Source of the DNA: an uncultured Bacilli bacterium | GTDB lineage: Bacteria; Bacillota_I; Bacilli_A; RF39; UBA660 | Assembly: GCA_934167485.1 (NCBI GenBank) | Contig: CAKPKL010000003.1 | Location: forward strand, 1 to 64,000 | Length of the DNA stretch: 64,000 bases | Direction: 5' to 3' | In this document: positions 26,987 through 36,790 of the stretch, in pieces | Layout: every line of letters starts with the position of its first letter | How positions within the stretch are numbered: position 1 is the first letter of the stretch | Notes under the pieces: generated by a model | The model's input: the letters and a program-made list of their open reading frames with translations, nothing else | The model's database searches: none | Told to the model about the DNA's origin: nothing | Translations under genes and position numbers: made by a program

Positions 26987-28256
26987 AATCTTTATATTCA
27001 AATTCATAATCTAGAATACGTACAGTATCTCCTTCTTGTATTCCCATTTCCTTTAATTTGTCATCTATTCCAAGTTTTCTTAACTTTTTAGAAAATCTCA
27101 TAAATGCTTCATCACTAGCAAACCATGTCATTTTTAAAATCTTTTCAATTTCATCTCCAGTAACTACAAATGTATCTCCATCTTTATATATTTTAAATGG
27201 TTGTTCACGTTTAAATTTATATAAAACATGACTTTCAAATTTTTCTTCTTCATATAAAGGTTGTTTCTCTATTTTGTCTAACATATCTGCTAATTTTATT
27301 AAAACTTCATCTATTCCTTTACCAGTTGCAGCACTTATTTCATATACATCTTTATTAATTTCTTTTTTAAATCTTTCTAGGTTTTCTTCTGAACCTGCTA
27401 CATCCATTTTATTAGCTATTATAATTTGTGGCTTATCTAATATTTTTTTATTAAAATCTCCTAATTCTTTATTAATAATTTTATAATCTTCAACAGGATC
27501 TCTTCCTTCAAAGGCACTCATATCAATAATATGTGCGATTACTCTTGTTCTTTCAATATGTTTTAGGAACTTATCTCCTAATCCTTCTCCTAAAGATGCT
27601 CCTTTAATAAGACCTGGTAAATCTGCAACTACAAATGATCTATTATCTTTAGTTTTTACAACCCCTAAATTAGGAGTTAAAGTTGTAAAATGATATGCTG
27701 CTATTTTAGGTTTAGCTGCACTTATTTTACTAATGAAAGTACTTTTACCTACACTAGGCATACCAACAAGTCCTACATCTGCAAGTAATTTAAGTTCTAC
27801 TTTTACTTTTTTTTCTTCTCCAGGTTCACCATTTTCACAAAATGCTGGAGCTGGATTATTTTTAGTCGCAAAAGCAATATTTCCTCTACCACCACGACCA
27901 CCATAAGCAGCCACTACTCTATCTCCTTTTTTTGTTAAATCACCAATTATTAAATTAGTATCTACATCTGTTATTACCGTACCTACAGGAACTTTTATAA
28001 CTAAATCGTCTGCATTTTTACCATTACATGCTTTTCCTTCTCCATGATTACCTTGTTTTGCTTTATATATTTTTTTATATCTTAAATCAATTAAAGTATT
28101 CAAACCTTCATCAGCTTCAAAAATTATATTTCCACCATGTCCACCATTTCCACCAAATGGTCCACCCATCTCAATATATTTTTCTCTTCTAAACGCCATA
28201 CAACCATTCCCACCACGGCCTGCATTTAATTCAATTATAACTTCATCTACAAACAT
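26985..28256 (-). CDS. obg: Obg-family GTPase
   Basis: 423 aa. Essential ribosome-associated GTPase linked to 50S assembly and stress control. N-terminal glycine-rich Obg fold (GGRGGRGNIAF, GGNGGHGG, residues 1-158), then the G domain with G1 GMPSVGKSTF near 166, G3 DLPG near 213, G4 NKMD near 283 and G5 SAATGKG, and a C-terminal OCT domain (about 340-423). Strong RBS AAGGAGGTG. The promoter is again next to a hairpin ending the upstream gene. Confidence 0.96.
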   Translation of the reverse strand: MFVDEVIIELNAGRGGNGCMAFRREKYIEMGGPFGGNGGHGGNIIFEADEGLNTLIDLRYKKIYKAKQGNHGEGKACNGKNADDLVIKVPVGTVITDVDTNLIIGDLTKKGDRVVAAYGGRGGRGNIAFATKNNPAPAFCENGEPGEEKKVKVELKLLADVGLVGMPSVGKSTFISKISAAKPKIAAYHFTTLTPNLGVVKTKDNRSFVVADLPGLIKGASLGEGLGDKFLKHIERTRVIAHIIDMSAFEGRDPVEDYKIINKELGDFNKKILDKPQIIIANKMDVAGSEENLERFKKEINKDVYEISAATGKGIDEVLIKLADMLDKIEKQPLYEEEKFESHVLYKFKREQPFKIYKDGDTFVVTGDEIEKILKMTWFASDEAFMRFSKKLRKLGIDDKLKEMGIQEGDTVRILDYEFEYKD

Positions 28257-28287
28257 AAAATCACCTCCTTAATTATACAATAAAAGA

Positions 28288-29469
28288 CTAAAAATTAATA
28301 GTCTTTTTATTTCTTTCTTTTTGATATCTTTTTTCATATATACAAATATTTTCATCGTCTTCATAATTGAAACCAAGTTTTTCTAAAAATTCTTCTTCTG
28401 AAAATATTAATTCATTATCCAAAATAACAAGATCTCCTTGCCCTAACTCATCATCGATATCACCATTATAATTAATCGCACTACTAACAGGATCAATTTG
28501 ATTATCAAAATATACTTTATTAGATTTTTCTAATCTTCCTATATTTGATGGATAACAGTCTATCCAAACAAGGCCTTCATCTCTTAATTCTTTATAAACT
28601 TGATAGGCATCCTCATAAGTAATATTACCAGTTTCTACTTTTTCAGTTATTTCAATATAAAATAAAGTACCAGCAAATACACTATTAACTTTCTCTCTCA
28701 ATAAAGGGCGTAAAAATCTTTTATTATTCTTAATTTTAAAACCCAGTCTACCTCTCCCTAATTTTAAAATCTTATTACCAATTTGATAAACTCGAGAACT
28801 TCCTCCTTCCCCTATTAACCTTATATCAGAGCAATTAACATTTTCATATTTTAAAACCTCTTTTATTATTTCATTAAAATATGGCATTATTTTTTCTTCT
28901 TCTATTCTTTTTGTATTAATATTTAAACTAGATTTTAATATATTTCTCAAATAAATATATTGGTGCTTATCTATATATTCAGTTAATTTATTATAAACTT
29001 CATCATTCTTTTTAAATAAATCTATATAACTTATAAGTTCATCAAAGTTTAAAACAATATAATCGATATTATTATATATATCTAAAAAATTTTCATTACA
29101 ACAAGCATCATATATTAAATAGTTTAATACATTAATAGAACTTTTATTTTTAAAACATGCCTTTAAATATTCATTTAAATCTATATTATTTTTCTTTAAA
29201 AAAGATAAAATATTTACGCATAAAATCTTACTAAACCCTAAATTTACTAATTTAATAAAATTTTTTGGATTAATAAAATTTATATCAATTTTTAATAGTT
29301 TTTTTATAATATAATTTAATGTTATGTTTTTATAATTTTTTACAATAATATCTATATTCTTCCAAAACAAATTATTTTCTATAACAAAAGCACAATTATA
29401 ATCGTTTTGAAAATAATTTAGAAAAACTTCATTACTTTTAGATTCTAGTGCTTTATTAAACTCATCCAT
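28288..29469 (-). CDS. Protein-kinase-like fold protein with helical N-terminus
   Basis: 393 aa. Residues 1-200 are helical, Asn/Lys/Ile-rich and unassigned. From about 215 kinase-like elements appear: a glycine-rich loop IGEGGSSRVYQIGNKILKLG with a possible ATP-binding Lys, a catalytic-loop-like LVWIDCYPSNIGRL near 310, and VILDNEL near 360 in the DFG position. The Asp in WIDCYPSN could be the catalytic base. It may be a small-molecule or protein kinase, or a pseudokinase. No signal peptide. The RBS is AGGGGA. A stand-alone gene next to obg. Confidence 0.65.
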   Translation of the reverse strand: MDEFNKALESKSNEVFLNYFQNDYNCAFVIENNLFWKNIDIIVKNYKNITLNYIIKKLLKIDINFINPKNFIKLVNLGFSKILCVNILSFLKKNNIDLNEYLKACFKNKSSINVLNYLIYDACCNENFLDIYNNIDYIVLNFDELISYIDLFKKNDEVYNKLTEYIDKHQYIYLRNILKSSLNINTKRIEEEKIMPYFNEIIKEVLKYENVNCSDIRLIGEGGSSRVYQIGNKILKLGRGRLGFKIKNNKRFLRPLLREKVNSVFAGTLFYIEITEKVETGNITYEDAYQVYKELRDEGLVWIDCYPSNIGRLEKSNKVYFDNQIDPVSSAINYNGDIDDELGQGDLVILDNELIFSEEEFLEKLGFNYEDDENICIYEKRYQKERNKKTINF

Positions 29470-29562
29470 AAAATCCCCTAAATAATTATACTATATTTTA
29501 AAAGAAAATTATATCTTTTTTATACTATTTATAAATTTCATATAATTACTTTATATTGTTTT

Positions 29563-29595
29563 AAAAAAAATTTCTATGATACATCATAGAAATTT
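29563..29595 (-). terminator. Terminator of RPV prepilin-like gene
   Basis: Nearly perfect long hairpin AAATTTCTATGAT/ATCATAGAAATTT (29568-29580 with 29583-29595) followed on the minus strand by eight Ts. Confidence 0.85.
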
Positions 29596-29615
29596 AATAA
29601 TTTTGTTTCTAATAT

Positions 29616-30683
29616 TTATTTTAATTTAGATTTTAAGACAGTTATAACAGGGCGAACGCCATTGTTGAACGCAAGATCACCTTCACCATCTTCATTGTCA
29701 ACATTGCCATAATTTAAAACACCATAGTAGCTCACAGCCCAAGCAAGATTATAATTGCCAGAATATGCTGTTCCTGTCCAATACCCTTCTATATTAGAAT
29801 CCGACACGTTGCATCCATAACTTGTACAATTATGTGTATTATCAAATAACCATGCATATTTATTTGTCCCAGCATCTCCTTCATATTCTGATTCTGAATT
29901 CGTATGTAATATATAGTATTGACCACCAGCATTCCATGTTGTGTTTTCAGTAATTTTTGCTATTTCACTTGCTTCTATTAATCTTGGACTTAAACTTGCA
30001 TCCCATGTACTTGTATCACTTTTTAGTTGTGCGATTACTGTTAATGGACCTTTGTTATTATTTCCAACGTCACCATAATCACTTTCTGTTCCTCCTGCTG
30101 CTATATAGTCATCTTGTAATACCCATGCCACCTTTGTTGTAGTATTATGATCTAGGATTAGATTTACTTTATCTCCACCATCATCATTGAAAGTATAAAA
30201 CTTCATACATCCATCTTTAACACCTGTAATACTTTGAGATTCTGTATAATTATCACAAGTCTTACCTGTTGTTACATCAAAATATACTACTCTTCCATTA
30301 TAATATATTATATTGCCATATGTATAATCTACATCCTTGTCACTTACACTACAATTTTCTAAATAAATATGCCCTTTATTTGATATTACTACATCACATA
30401 TCGTTTTAGCTCCATCATAATCTACCTTTATTGTTGTTTCTCCTTGAGTTAATATTTTACCATCAGTAGTCGTGTATTTTCCACTTGGTACAGTATTTCC
30501 GTTTAGTTGTGCTTTTGCTACTGAGTTTTCTACTGCATCTGCATATAATTCTATACTTCTTTTTATACTAGAATTCTTACTATCTTCTATTATATCTAGT
30601 ACTATTGGTGTAGCTATTAGGGCAATTATAGCTAATATTACTATTACTGCTAATAACTCTATTAATGTGAAACCTTTCTTCAT
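29616..30683 (-). CDS. Prepilin-like protein with C-lectin/DUF1566-like RPV C-terminus
   Basis: 355 aa. MKKGFTLIELLAVIVILAI at the N-terminus. The C-terminal half (about 160-355) contains DDGGDKVNLILDHNTT, RLIEASEIAKIT, EGYWTGTAYSGNYNLAWAV and the final GVRPVITVLKSKLK. The YWxxxxY...AWxV...G...VRPV order resembles the DUF1566/formylglycine-enzyme-like fold used as a display domain in diversity-generating retroelement targets. Just before the RPV motif, codons become C-ended and GC-richer (about 29648-29745). Shares blocks with the gene at 35373. The RBS is AGGAGG. No poly-G leader. Confidence 0.83.
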   Translation of the reverse strand: MKKGFTLIELLAVIVILAIIALIATPIVLDIIEDSKNSSIKRSIELYADAVENSVAKAQLNGNTVPSGKYTTTDGKILTQGETTIKVDYDGAKTICDVVISNKGHIYLENCSVSDKDVDYTYGNIIYYNGRVVYFDVTTGKTCDNYTESQSITGVKDGCMKFYTFNDDGGDKVNLILDHNTTTKVAWVLQDDYIAAGGTESDYGDVGNNNKGPLTVIAQLKSDTSTWDASLSPRLIEASEIAKITENTTWNAGGQYYILHTNSESEYEGDAGTNKYAWLFDNTHNCTSYGCNVSDSNIEGYWTGTAYSGNYNLAWAVSYYGVLNYGNVDNEDGEGDLAFNNGVRPVITVLKSKLK

Positions 30684-30705
30684 GTTATCCTCCTATTCTA
30701 AATAA

Positions 30706-30749
30706 ATTATACTAAAAAAATATAGATTAATCAATAACCTATATTTTTT
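30706..30749 (-). promoter_or_regulatory. ABC permease terminator with embedded prepilin-like gene promoter
   Basis: Same hairpin sequence as at 16744-16772 (AAATATAG...CTATATTT) with -35 TTGATT (30729-30734), 17-bp spacer and -10 TATAAT (30706-30711). Confidence 0.75.
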
Positions 30750-30753
30750 ATTA

Positions 30754-32805
30754 TTAATATCTTGTTCTATCTTTTATAATGTTTTTACTACTTAAATAAG
30801 TAAGAATAAAATATCCGCCATATATAAATACCAAAAATAAAGCTGTCATAATAATTGAAGGTAATAATTTATCATTTCCAAATGTTTCTAATATAAATGT
30901 ACAAAACTTTATACCAAATATCGAATGAATTATAGCAATTATTAATGGGAATAAAAAGAATATTCCTATTTGTCTAAATAGTGCTTTATTAATCAATTTC
31001 TCATCAGCACCTAATTTTCTTAAACAAATAAATCTTTCTTTATTATCAGCTTGTTCTGATAGTTCTTTAAGCGCTAAAAGGGCTGCACTTGAAATTAAAA
31101 ATATTATTCCTAAATAAAGTCCTATAAATGTAACGAGTGCTCCAAGTCCAACTGAAGAATTTTTTATATCTATTTTAGTATTATAAGAAAGATATGTATC
31201 AACATTATAATGTTGATCAATTATATTTCCTAGTTTTTCATCATAATCATCCTTATTACCAGGCTTATAATTAGCAAGCATAACACTTGATTTTAAAGCA
31301 CTTTCATCTACTACTTTATCTGGTACTATAATTATTCCAATATTAGTATGATTTGCTCCTATATCTACAAAACCATCTTTACAAGTATCATATTTAGGAT
31401 ATAAATAACTATCAAATATTTTTATTTTTTCTTTTAATTTAAGTGCTTTATTTCTAATTTCATTTATAGAATCATAATCTGAAATTATTATATATTCATT
31501 ATCTTTTAATGTATATGTATCCTTATTATAGTATTTAGCAACCTTATTATAATCACTTAATTTCATAATTATTTCAGGGTTATCAAGTTTCATATACTTA
31601 TATTCTTTGCTTATTTCATCTCGAATACTACCTAAAGTATTTGCCATAGTAAGATTATCATCTACAAATCTATTAACTGTTATACTATCTTTAAAATAAT
31701 CATTTTCATTTATATTTAAATTTTTTAATGTCTCTTCTATTGATACATATGAATCATCTATTATCTCTTTAGCAATTTCATTATCATAACCTAAATTTCT
31801 TGATTTTATAATTTCTATATCAACAGGAGCTAAAGAATTAAGATTTGCAGTCATTGAATTTTTTAAACTTAATGATGAAGATAATACGCATATAGTTATA
31901 AATAACATAATAGATATTATTGTCATTGAAAATACTGTTGTATTTACTTTACTACTTATTTGTCTTAAAGTAAAACAGTTTAAATCTTTATAATATATAT
32001 TCTTAATTGACATAGTTATTTTTAATATTAAACCAGACAATGACCAAAATATAAAGAAAGTAGAGATTAAACCAAGTGTTATTGGTATAAATATCATATT
32101 AAAGTTTGTTAATTTTTCTACTCCACCTGTAACTAAATAATAAGCATATCCAAGCATACATGATGATATTATAAAGATAATAATACAAAGTATCGGATTT
32201 TTTATTTTAACTTTCTCAGATTTTTTATTTGAATATATTAAATCTATTAATTTACATTTACTAACACTTATAGTATTAAATAAAATAACTAATAAATACA
32301 TTATACCAAAATATATCAAAGATTTAATACAAGCACTCCTAGAGAATACAAATTTAAATCTAGTCATATCTGCTTCAAATAAGCTTGCTACTAATATACT
32401 CATAAATTGTGATAAAAATATACCTAAAGCTAAGCCAACAACAAGAGATACAATACCAATTAAAAGTGTTTCTATAAATAATATTAATGATATTTTTCTT
32501 TTGCTCATACCAAGAGTTAAATAAACACCAAATTCCTTATTTCTTCTTTTCATTAAAAATCTGGATGCATATATTATTAAAAATCCTAGTATAAATGAAA
32601 CAAAGACACTTACGCCAGATAAAAGATTAGTCATAAGATCTATTATTTCATATGTTCTCTTAGTTACATTCAACATAACAGTTTGAGAATCTATTGAATT
32701 AAAAACATAAAATATTGCTACGCCAAGAACTAATGTAAAAAAGTATATAGCATAATCTTTTATACTCTTTTTAATATTTTTTAATGAAATCTTAAAGAGC
32801 ATCAT
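30754..32805 (-). CDS. Bce-type ABC transporter permease
   Basis: 683 aa. Ten predicted membrane helices in the BceB/FtsX-like layout: four at the N-terminus, a cluster between about 190 and 320, then a large extracellular loop (about 325-540) and three C-terminal helices. In Bce systems this loop and the permease sense and remove cell-wall-targeting peptides from lipid II cycle intermediates and signal to the paired histidine kinase. Overlaps the ATPase gene by 14 bp. An ATPase and a two-component pair adjacent on the same strand complete the module. Confidence 0.88.
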   Translation of the reverse strand: MMLFKISLKNIKKSIKDYAIYFFTLVLGVAIFYVFNSIDSQTVMLNVTKRTYEIIDLMTNLLSGVSVFVSFILGFLIIYASRFLMKRRNKEFGVYLTLGMSKRKISLILFIETLLIGIVSLVVGLALGIFLSQFMSILVASLFEADMTRFKFVFSRSACIKSLIYFGIMYLLVILFNTISVSKCKLIDLIYSNKKSEKVKIKNPILCIIIFIISSCMLGYAYYLVTGGVEKLTNFNMIFIPITLGLISTFFIFWSLSGLILKITMSIKNIYYKDLNCFTLRQISSKVNTTVFSMTIISIMLFITICVLSSSLSLKNSMTANLNSLAPVDIEIIKSRNLGYDNEIAKEIIDDSYVSIEETLKNLNINENDYFKDSITVNRFVDDNLTMANTLGSIRDEISKEYKYMKLDNPEIIMKLSDYNKVAKYYNKDTYTLKDNEYIIISDYDSINEIRNKALKLKEKIKIFDSYLYPKYDTCKDGFVDIGANHTNIGIIIVPDKVVDESALKSSVMLANYKPGNKDDYDEKLGNIIDQHYNVDTYLSYNTKIDIKNSSVGLGALVTFIGLYLGIIFLISSAALLALKELSEQADNKERFICLRKLGADEKLINKALFRQIGIFFLFPLIIAIIHSIFGIKFCTFILETFGNDKLLPSIIMTALFLVFIYGGYFILTYLSSKNIIKDRTRY

Positions 32806-33559
32806 TTAAATCCCCTCCAAGCATTGTTACAACATCAATTATTTCATTAAAAAATTCTTTTCTTGTTTTATCGCCTTTTCTAATTTCATTAAATATTTTT
32901 CCATCTTTAATGAATATAACTCTAGAAGCATAACTTGCAGTAAATGCATCATGTGTTACCATAAGTATAGTTGTTGAAAGAGATTCATTTAAATAATTAA
33001 ACCTTTCAAGTAACATCTTTGAGGATTTAGAATCAAGAGCTCCAGTTGGTTCATCTGCAAGTACAAGTTTTGGTTCTGTTATAATTGCACGTGCACTTGC
33101 AACTCTTTGTTTTTGTCCTCCACTCATTTGATATGGATATTTGTTTAGAATATCACCTATATTTAATTCCTTAGATACTTTTTTTATTTTCTCATCTATT
33201 TCTTTAGATTTAACATTTTGTATCGATAAAGCTAAAGAAATATTTTCATATGCAGTTAAAGTATCAAGTAAATTAAAATCTTGAAATATAAATCCTAATT
33301 CTTCTCTTCTAAATTTATTTAAAGCATTTCCTTTTAATTTAGTAATATCTTCACCTGCTACATAAATATGTCCTCCAGTTACCCTATCTATTGTAGATAT
33401 ACAATTAAGAAGTGTAGTTTTACCACTACCACTCGCACCCATAATAGCGACAAATTCTCCTTTTTCTACCTCAAAAGAAATATTATTTATAGCTTTTGTT
33501 AAGCTAGATTTGTTTCCATAATATTTTTCTATTTTTTCTATTTTTAAAACATTTTCCAT
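32792..33559 (-). CDS. Bce-type ABC transporter ATPase
   Basis: 255 aa. Walker A GASGSGKTTLLN near 41, Q-loop FIFQDFNLLD, signature MSGGQKQRVASARA near 143 and Walker B LVLADEPTGALD near 165. Energises the overlapping permease in antimicrobial-peptide detoxification. The RBS is AAAGGAAG. Preceded by a BceR-type inverted repeat (33631-33644) and TATAAT (33587-33592) lacking a good -35, as expected of an activator-dependent promoter. Confidence 0.92.
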   Translation of the reverse strand: MENVLKIEKIEKYYGNKSSLTKAINNISFEVEKGEFVAIMGASGSGKTTLLNCISTIDRVTGGHIYVAGEDITKLKGNALNKFRREELGFIFQDFNLLDTLTAYENISLALSIQNVKSKEIDEKIKKVSKELNIGDILNKYPYQMSGGQKQRVASARAIITEPKLVLADEPTGALDSKSSKMLLERFNYLNESLSTTILMVTHDAFTASYASRVIFIKDGKIFNEIRKGDKTRKEFFNEIIDVVTMLGGDLNDAL

Positions 33560-33630
33560 AAAATCTTCCTTTCATAATTAAATTTTATTATAAAAAAGAA
33601 TATTTGTCGTAAGTTTAATATTACTAAATA

Positions 33631-33644
33631 TTACAATTTTGTAA
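33631..33644. promoter_or_regulatory. BceR-type operator
   Basis: TTACA-ATTT-TGTAA fits the inverted repeat TNACA-N4-TGTAA described for BceR-like regulators. It sits inside a longer palindrome (33627-33648) between the kinase stop and the ATPase start, where the response regulator of this locus should act. Confidence 0.75.
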
Positions 33645-33646
33645 TA

Positions 33647-34654
33647 TTAGATTTTATAAAAATCATTTTTACCAAATATAATATTTATATTTGTATATTT
33701 ACCTTTAATTGAATCTATTTCTATTTTATGCCCCAATTTATCACATAATTTTTTTGTAATGTATAATCCCATACCGGTTGATTTAGTAGAACCCCTACCA
33801 TTATTCCCAGTAAATGATTTATTAAATACTTTAGGTAAATCGCTTTTCTGTATACCTATTCCATTATCCCATATAGATAAAACCGCTTTATTATTTAAAC
33901 TAGTCCCAGTTATTCTTATTATAGAATTATCCTGCTTCTTATATTTAATACAATTATTAATTATTTGATTTATTATAAACTCTAACCATTTTGAATCAGT
34001 ATATACTTCTATATTTTTTATATTAATATCAAGTTCTATATTATTTTCTAATATATCATCTTTATTATTTAATAAAACATTACTAACTATCTTATCTAAA
34101 TTAACTTTCTTTATTAAAAAATCTTCTTCAGTATAATTACTTCTAACATAATAAAGTACTTGATCTATATAATTATTTAATTTTTTTATTTGTTTTAAAA
34201 ATTTCTTATCTATATTAGAATTATTATGACACATTAATACTAAACTAGATATTGGAATCTTTACTTCATGAATCCACATTTCTACGTATTCTTTAAAATC
34301 ATTTATATTAGAACTATAATCATTTACTTCTTCAAGCATAGATTTATTTATATCATACAAACTATTATAAAGTATATTACCTTCATAAAATTCTGGTTTA
34401 TTTAAAGTTTCTAAAATTAAATATTTCTTATCTAATTTATTTAAATTATTTATAAATTCATCATAGAACTTTTTCTTTCTATAATAATTTATAAGTATTA
34501 TTGATATAAAAGACATAATTATAATAAATGAAACAGAAATTATTAAAGATATGCTTGTTTTAAATACTAATAACATCAATAATACTATTAAATAACTTAT
34601 TATAAATATTATGATAGAATATACTAAATCTTTTAAATATTTTATTAATTTCAT
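33647..34654 (-). CDS. BceS-type intramembrane-sensing histidine kinase
   Basis: 335 aa. Two N-terminal membrane helices (about 8-28 and 35-55) with almost no extracellular loop, typical of kinases that receive their signal from a Bce permease. H-box IHEVKIPISSLVLM near 130, N-box NNCIKYK near 240, G1 WDNGIGIQKSDLPKVF near 272 and G2 KSTGMGLYITKKL near 300. The start overlaps the response-regulator stop by 4 bp (ATGA). Confidence 0.9.
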   Translation of the reverse strand: MKLIKYLKDLVYSIIIFIISYLIVLLMLLVFKTSISLIISVSFIIIMSFISIILINYYRKKKFYDEFINNLNKLDKKYLILETLNKPEFYEGNILYNSLYDINKSMLEEVNDYSSNINDFKEYVEMWIHEVKIPISSLVLMCHNNSNIDKKFLKQIKKLNNYIDQVLYYVRSNYTEEDFLIKKVNLDKIVSNVLLNNKDDILENNIELDINIKNIEVYTDSKWLEFIINQIINNCIKYKKQDNSIIRITGTSLNNKAVLSIWDNGIGIQKSDLPKVFNKSFTGNNGRGSTKSTGMGLYITKKLCDKLGHKIEIDSIKGKYTNINIIFGKNDFYKI

Positions 34655-35313
34655 AATAATATATACCCTTGCCCTTTTCTTGTTTCAATTGAATTATCAT
34701 AACCTAAACTAGCTAACTTACTTCTCAATCTACTTATATTTACAGTTAAAGCATTATCATTAATGTATTCTTCATTATTCCAAAGATTTGTCATAAGTTC
34801 ATCACGAGTTACTATTCTATTTTTATTAGATAATAAATAATTAAATATAATCATTTCATTTTTAGTAAGTTCTACAGTTTCTCCATTCAAACTAAGATTT
34901 CCCCTACCTATATCAACATCTATATCATGATATTTTAAAATATCTATAGTGTGTTCTAATCGTTTAAATAAGTTTTGTATTCTAAGTAATAATATTGTTG
35001 GGTTATATGGTTTAGTTATATAATCGTCAGCTCCATATGACATAGATAATACCTCATCTGTTTCACTTACTCTACTTGTAAGCATAATAACAGGTACATT
35101 AGACTCTTTTCTAATACTTTTTAATAAAGACTGTCCATTAATACTTGGTATATTTATATCTAACAAAACTAAATCTGAATTACTTTTTAGTATCTCTTCT
35201 TTAGCATTATTAAATTTTTTTAATACGATTGCATTATATCCATCATTTATTAATAAATTTTTTAGTTCGCTTGCTATCATTTCTTCATCTTCTACTATTA
35301 TTATTTTCTTCAT
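34651..35313 (-). CDS. BceR-type OmpR-family response regulator
   Basis: 220 aa. Receiver domain (1-115) with acidic pocket VEDEE, phosphoacceptor Asp in LVLLDINIP near 52 and the Lys in YITKPYNP near 100; winged-helix DNA-binding domain (about 130-220) with NEMIIFNYLLSN and VNISRLRSKL. Expected to activate the ABC genes of this locus through the palindrome at 33631. The pair precedes the transporter on the same strand. Confidence 0.92.
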   Translation of the reverse strand: MKKIIIVEDEEMIASELKNLLINDGYNAIVLKKFNNAKEEILKSNSDLVLLDINIPSINGQSLLKSIRKESNVPVIMLTSRVSETDEVLSMSYGADDYITKPYNPTILLLRIQNLFKRLEHTIDILKYHDIDVDIGRGNLSLNGETVELTKNEMIIFNYLLSNKNRIVTRDELMTNLWNNEEYINDNALTVNISRLRSKLASLGYDNSIETRKGQGYILL

Positions 35314-35372
35314 GATTCACCTCTTCTTTTATTATACATTAAATATTAAAAAAAGCACAATTAAATGTACTT

Positions 35373-36752
35373 TTAATTTAATTTGGATTTTAAAACCTCT
35401 ATTACTGGACGTACTCCATGATAGTCCGAATCATCAACGGTAAAGCGGTTATCGATCAAACCACTTAAATCTACATACCATGCATAGTTAATATCTCCAG
35501 CACTAGAAGACACACTCCAATAACCATGCATATATGATGTTGTTGTTGAATCAGCATTATTTAAACATCCATAGTCTGTACATGATATATGTGTTCTATC
35601 ATATAACCATCCATATTGACATCCTGTAGTATTTCTTCCCTCTGTGCATGTAGAACTTTCTGTTGTTGTTTTACTATCAAAATAATAAAAATCTGTTGCA
35701 GTTGTCTCATCCCACTCTGTGTTTCCTGTTATTTTCGCTATTTCATTTGCTGTTATTATTCTGGCTTTATAATTATTATAATCTACTGTATAATCAGTAT
35801 TTGTGTAATTTGATGGAGTCTCTGTTCCTTGCCATAAATATGTATCTGTTTTAAGTTGTGTTAATACTTCATTTGGTCCTGATGTGTTCCGTCCACTTGA
35901 GTTCCATGCAATAAGTGCTGTAGTATTATGATCTAAGATAAGATTTACTTTATCTCCCCCATCATCATTAAATGCATAAAATTTCATACATCCACTATTT
36001 ACTCCTGTATTACTTTGTGTTTCTGTATAATTTGAACACTTAGTTCCTGTATCCACATTAAAGTATACAACCTCCCCATTTTTAAATGTTTTTATTTCTA
36101 CACCATTTATTGTTATTATTACTTTGTCAGTTGCTTTTGACAATATCAACGTTCCTGTTGTTTTATCCCAGGTATATTGTGCCCCTATTACTGTTATATT
36201 ATCAGGTAAATTATATCCTTCTGGTGCTTTAAAAATTAATGTTTTTGTCTCTATATTTTTTATTTGTACTTCATTCTTACTATCACTATTTATATTTGTT
36301 AGTTTAAATTCTATATCATACAGTTTTATTTTAGACAACAAATATTCATTTTTATCTTCATCATACTTAATATAATATCCAGACATTATTAGTGTAGTAT
36401 CTCCTATTACTGTTCCATCTGTTATAAATATTATTCCACTTGTTGGTTTATTACCTTTTACATCTATCTTTATTTCTGTTTCACTACATTTATTATCTAC
36501 CAATTCGTTTGAGCATATATTCCCATTATTCATGATATAATACTTTCCATTTTTTATTACTTTACCATTTAAATCTTCTAATGATATTGCTTGTTCTACT
36601 CCATTTAAATAATTTTTTACACTTATTTTTATACTTGCTTCTTTACTATTATCTATTATATCTAGTACTATTGGTGTTGCGATTAGGGCGATTATCGCTA
36701 GTATTACGATTACTGCTAGTAATTCTATTAAAGTAAAACCTTTTCTTTTCAT
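35373..36752 (-). CDS. Prepilin-like protein with C-lectin/DUF1566-like RPV C-terminus, behind an attenuator-like leader
   Basis: 459 aa. MKRKGFTLIELLAVIVILAI, then a linker and middle domain; the C-terminal part shares DDGGDKVNLILDHNTT, YDRTH..CTDYGC, GYWSVSSSAGDINYAWYVDL and GVRPVIEVLKSKLN with the gene at 29616. Codons just before the RPV motif (about 35408-35470) are unusually C-ended (ATC, AAC, CGC, ACC, GAC). The ATG at 36752 has a good RBS (GAAGGAGG), but the only strong promoter I find lies 200 bp upstream, beyond an intrinsic terminator (36791-36838) and a poly-G leader frame. Expression may depend on read-through. Confidence 0.85.
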   Translation of the reverse strand: MKRKGFTLIELLAVIVILAIIALIATPIVLDIIDNSKEASIKISVKNYLNGVEQAISLEDLNGKVIKNGKYYIMNNGNICSNELVDNKCSETEIKIDVKGNKPTSGIIFITDGTVIGDTTLIMSGYYIKYDEDKNEYLLSKIKLYDIEFKLTNINSDSKNEVQIKNIETKTLIFKAPEGYNLPDNITVIGAQYTWDKTTGTLILSKATDKVIITINGVEIKTFKNGEVVYFNVDTGTKCSNYTETQSNTGVNSGCMKFYAFNDDGGDKVNLILDHNTTALIAWNSSGRNTSGPNEVLTQLKTDTYLWQGTETPSNYTNTDYTVDYNNYKARIITANEIAKITGNTEWDETTATDFYYFDSKTTTESSTCTEGRNTTGCQYGWLYDRTHISCTDYGCLNNADSTTTSYMHGYWSVSSSAGDINYAWYVDLSGLIDNRFTVDDSDYHGVRPVIEVLKSKLN

Positions 36753-36790
36753 ATTATCCTCCTTCTTTATTTTACTTTTGTAAAGATACC

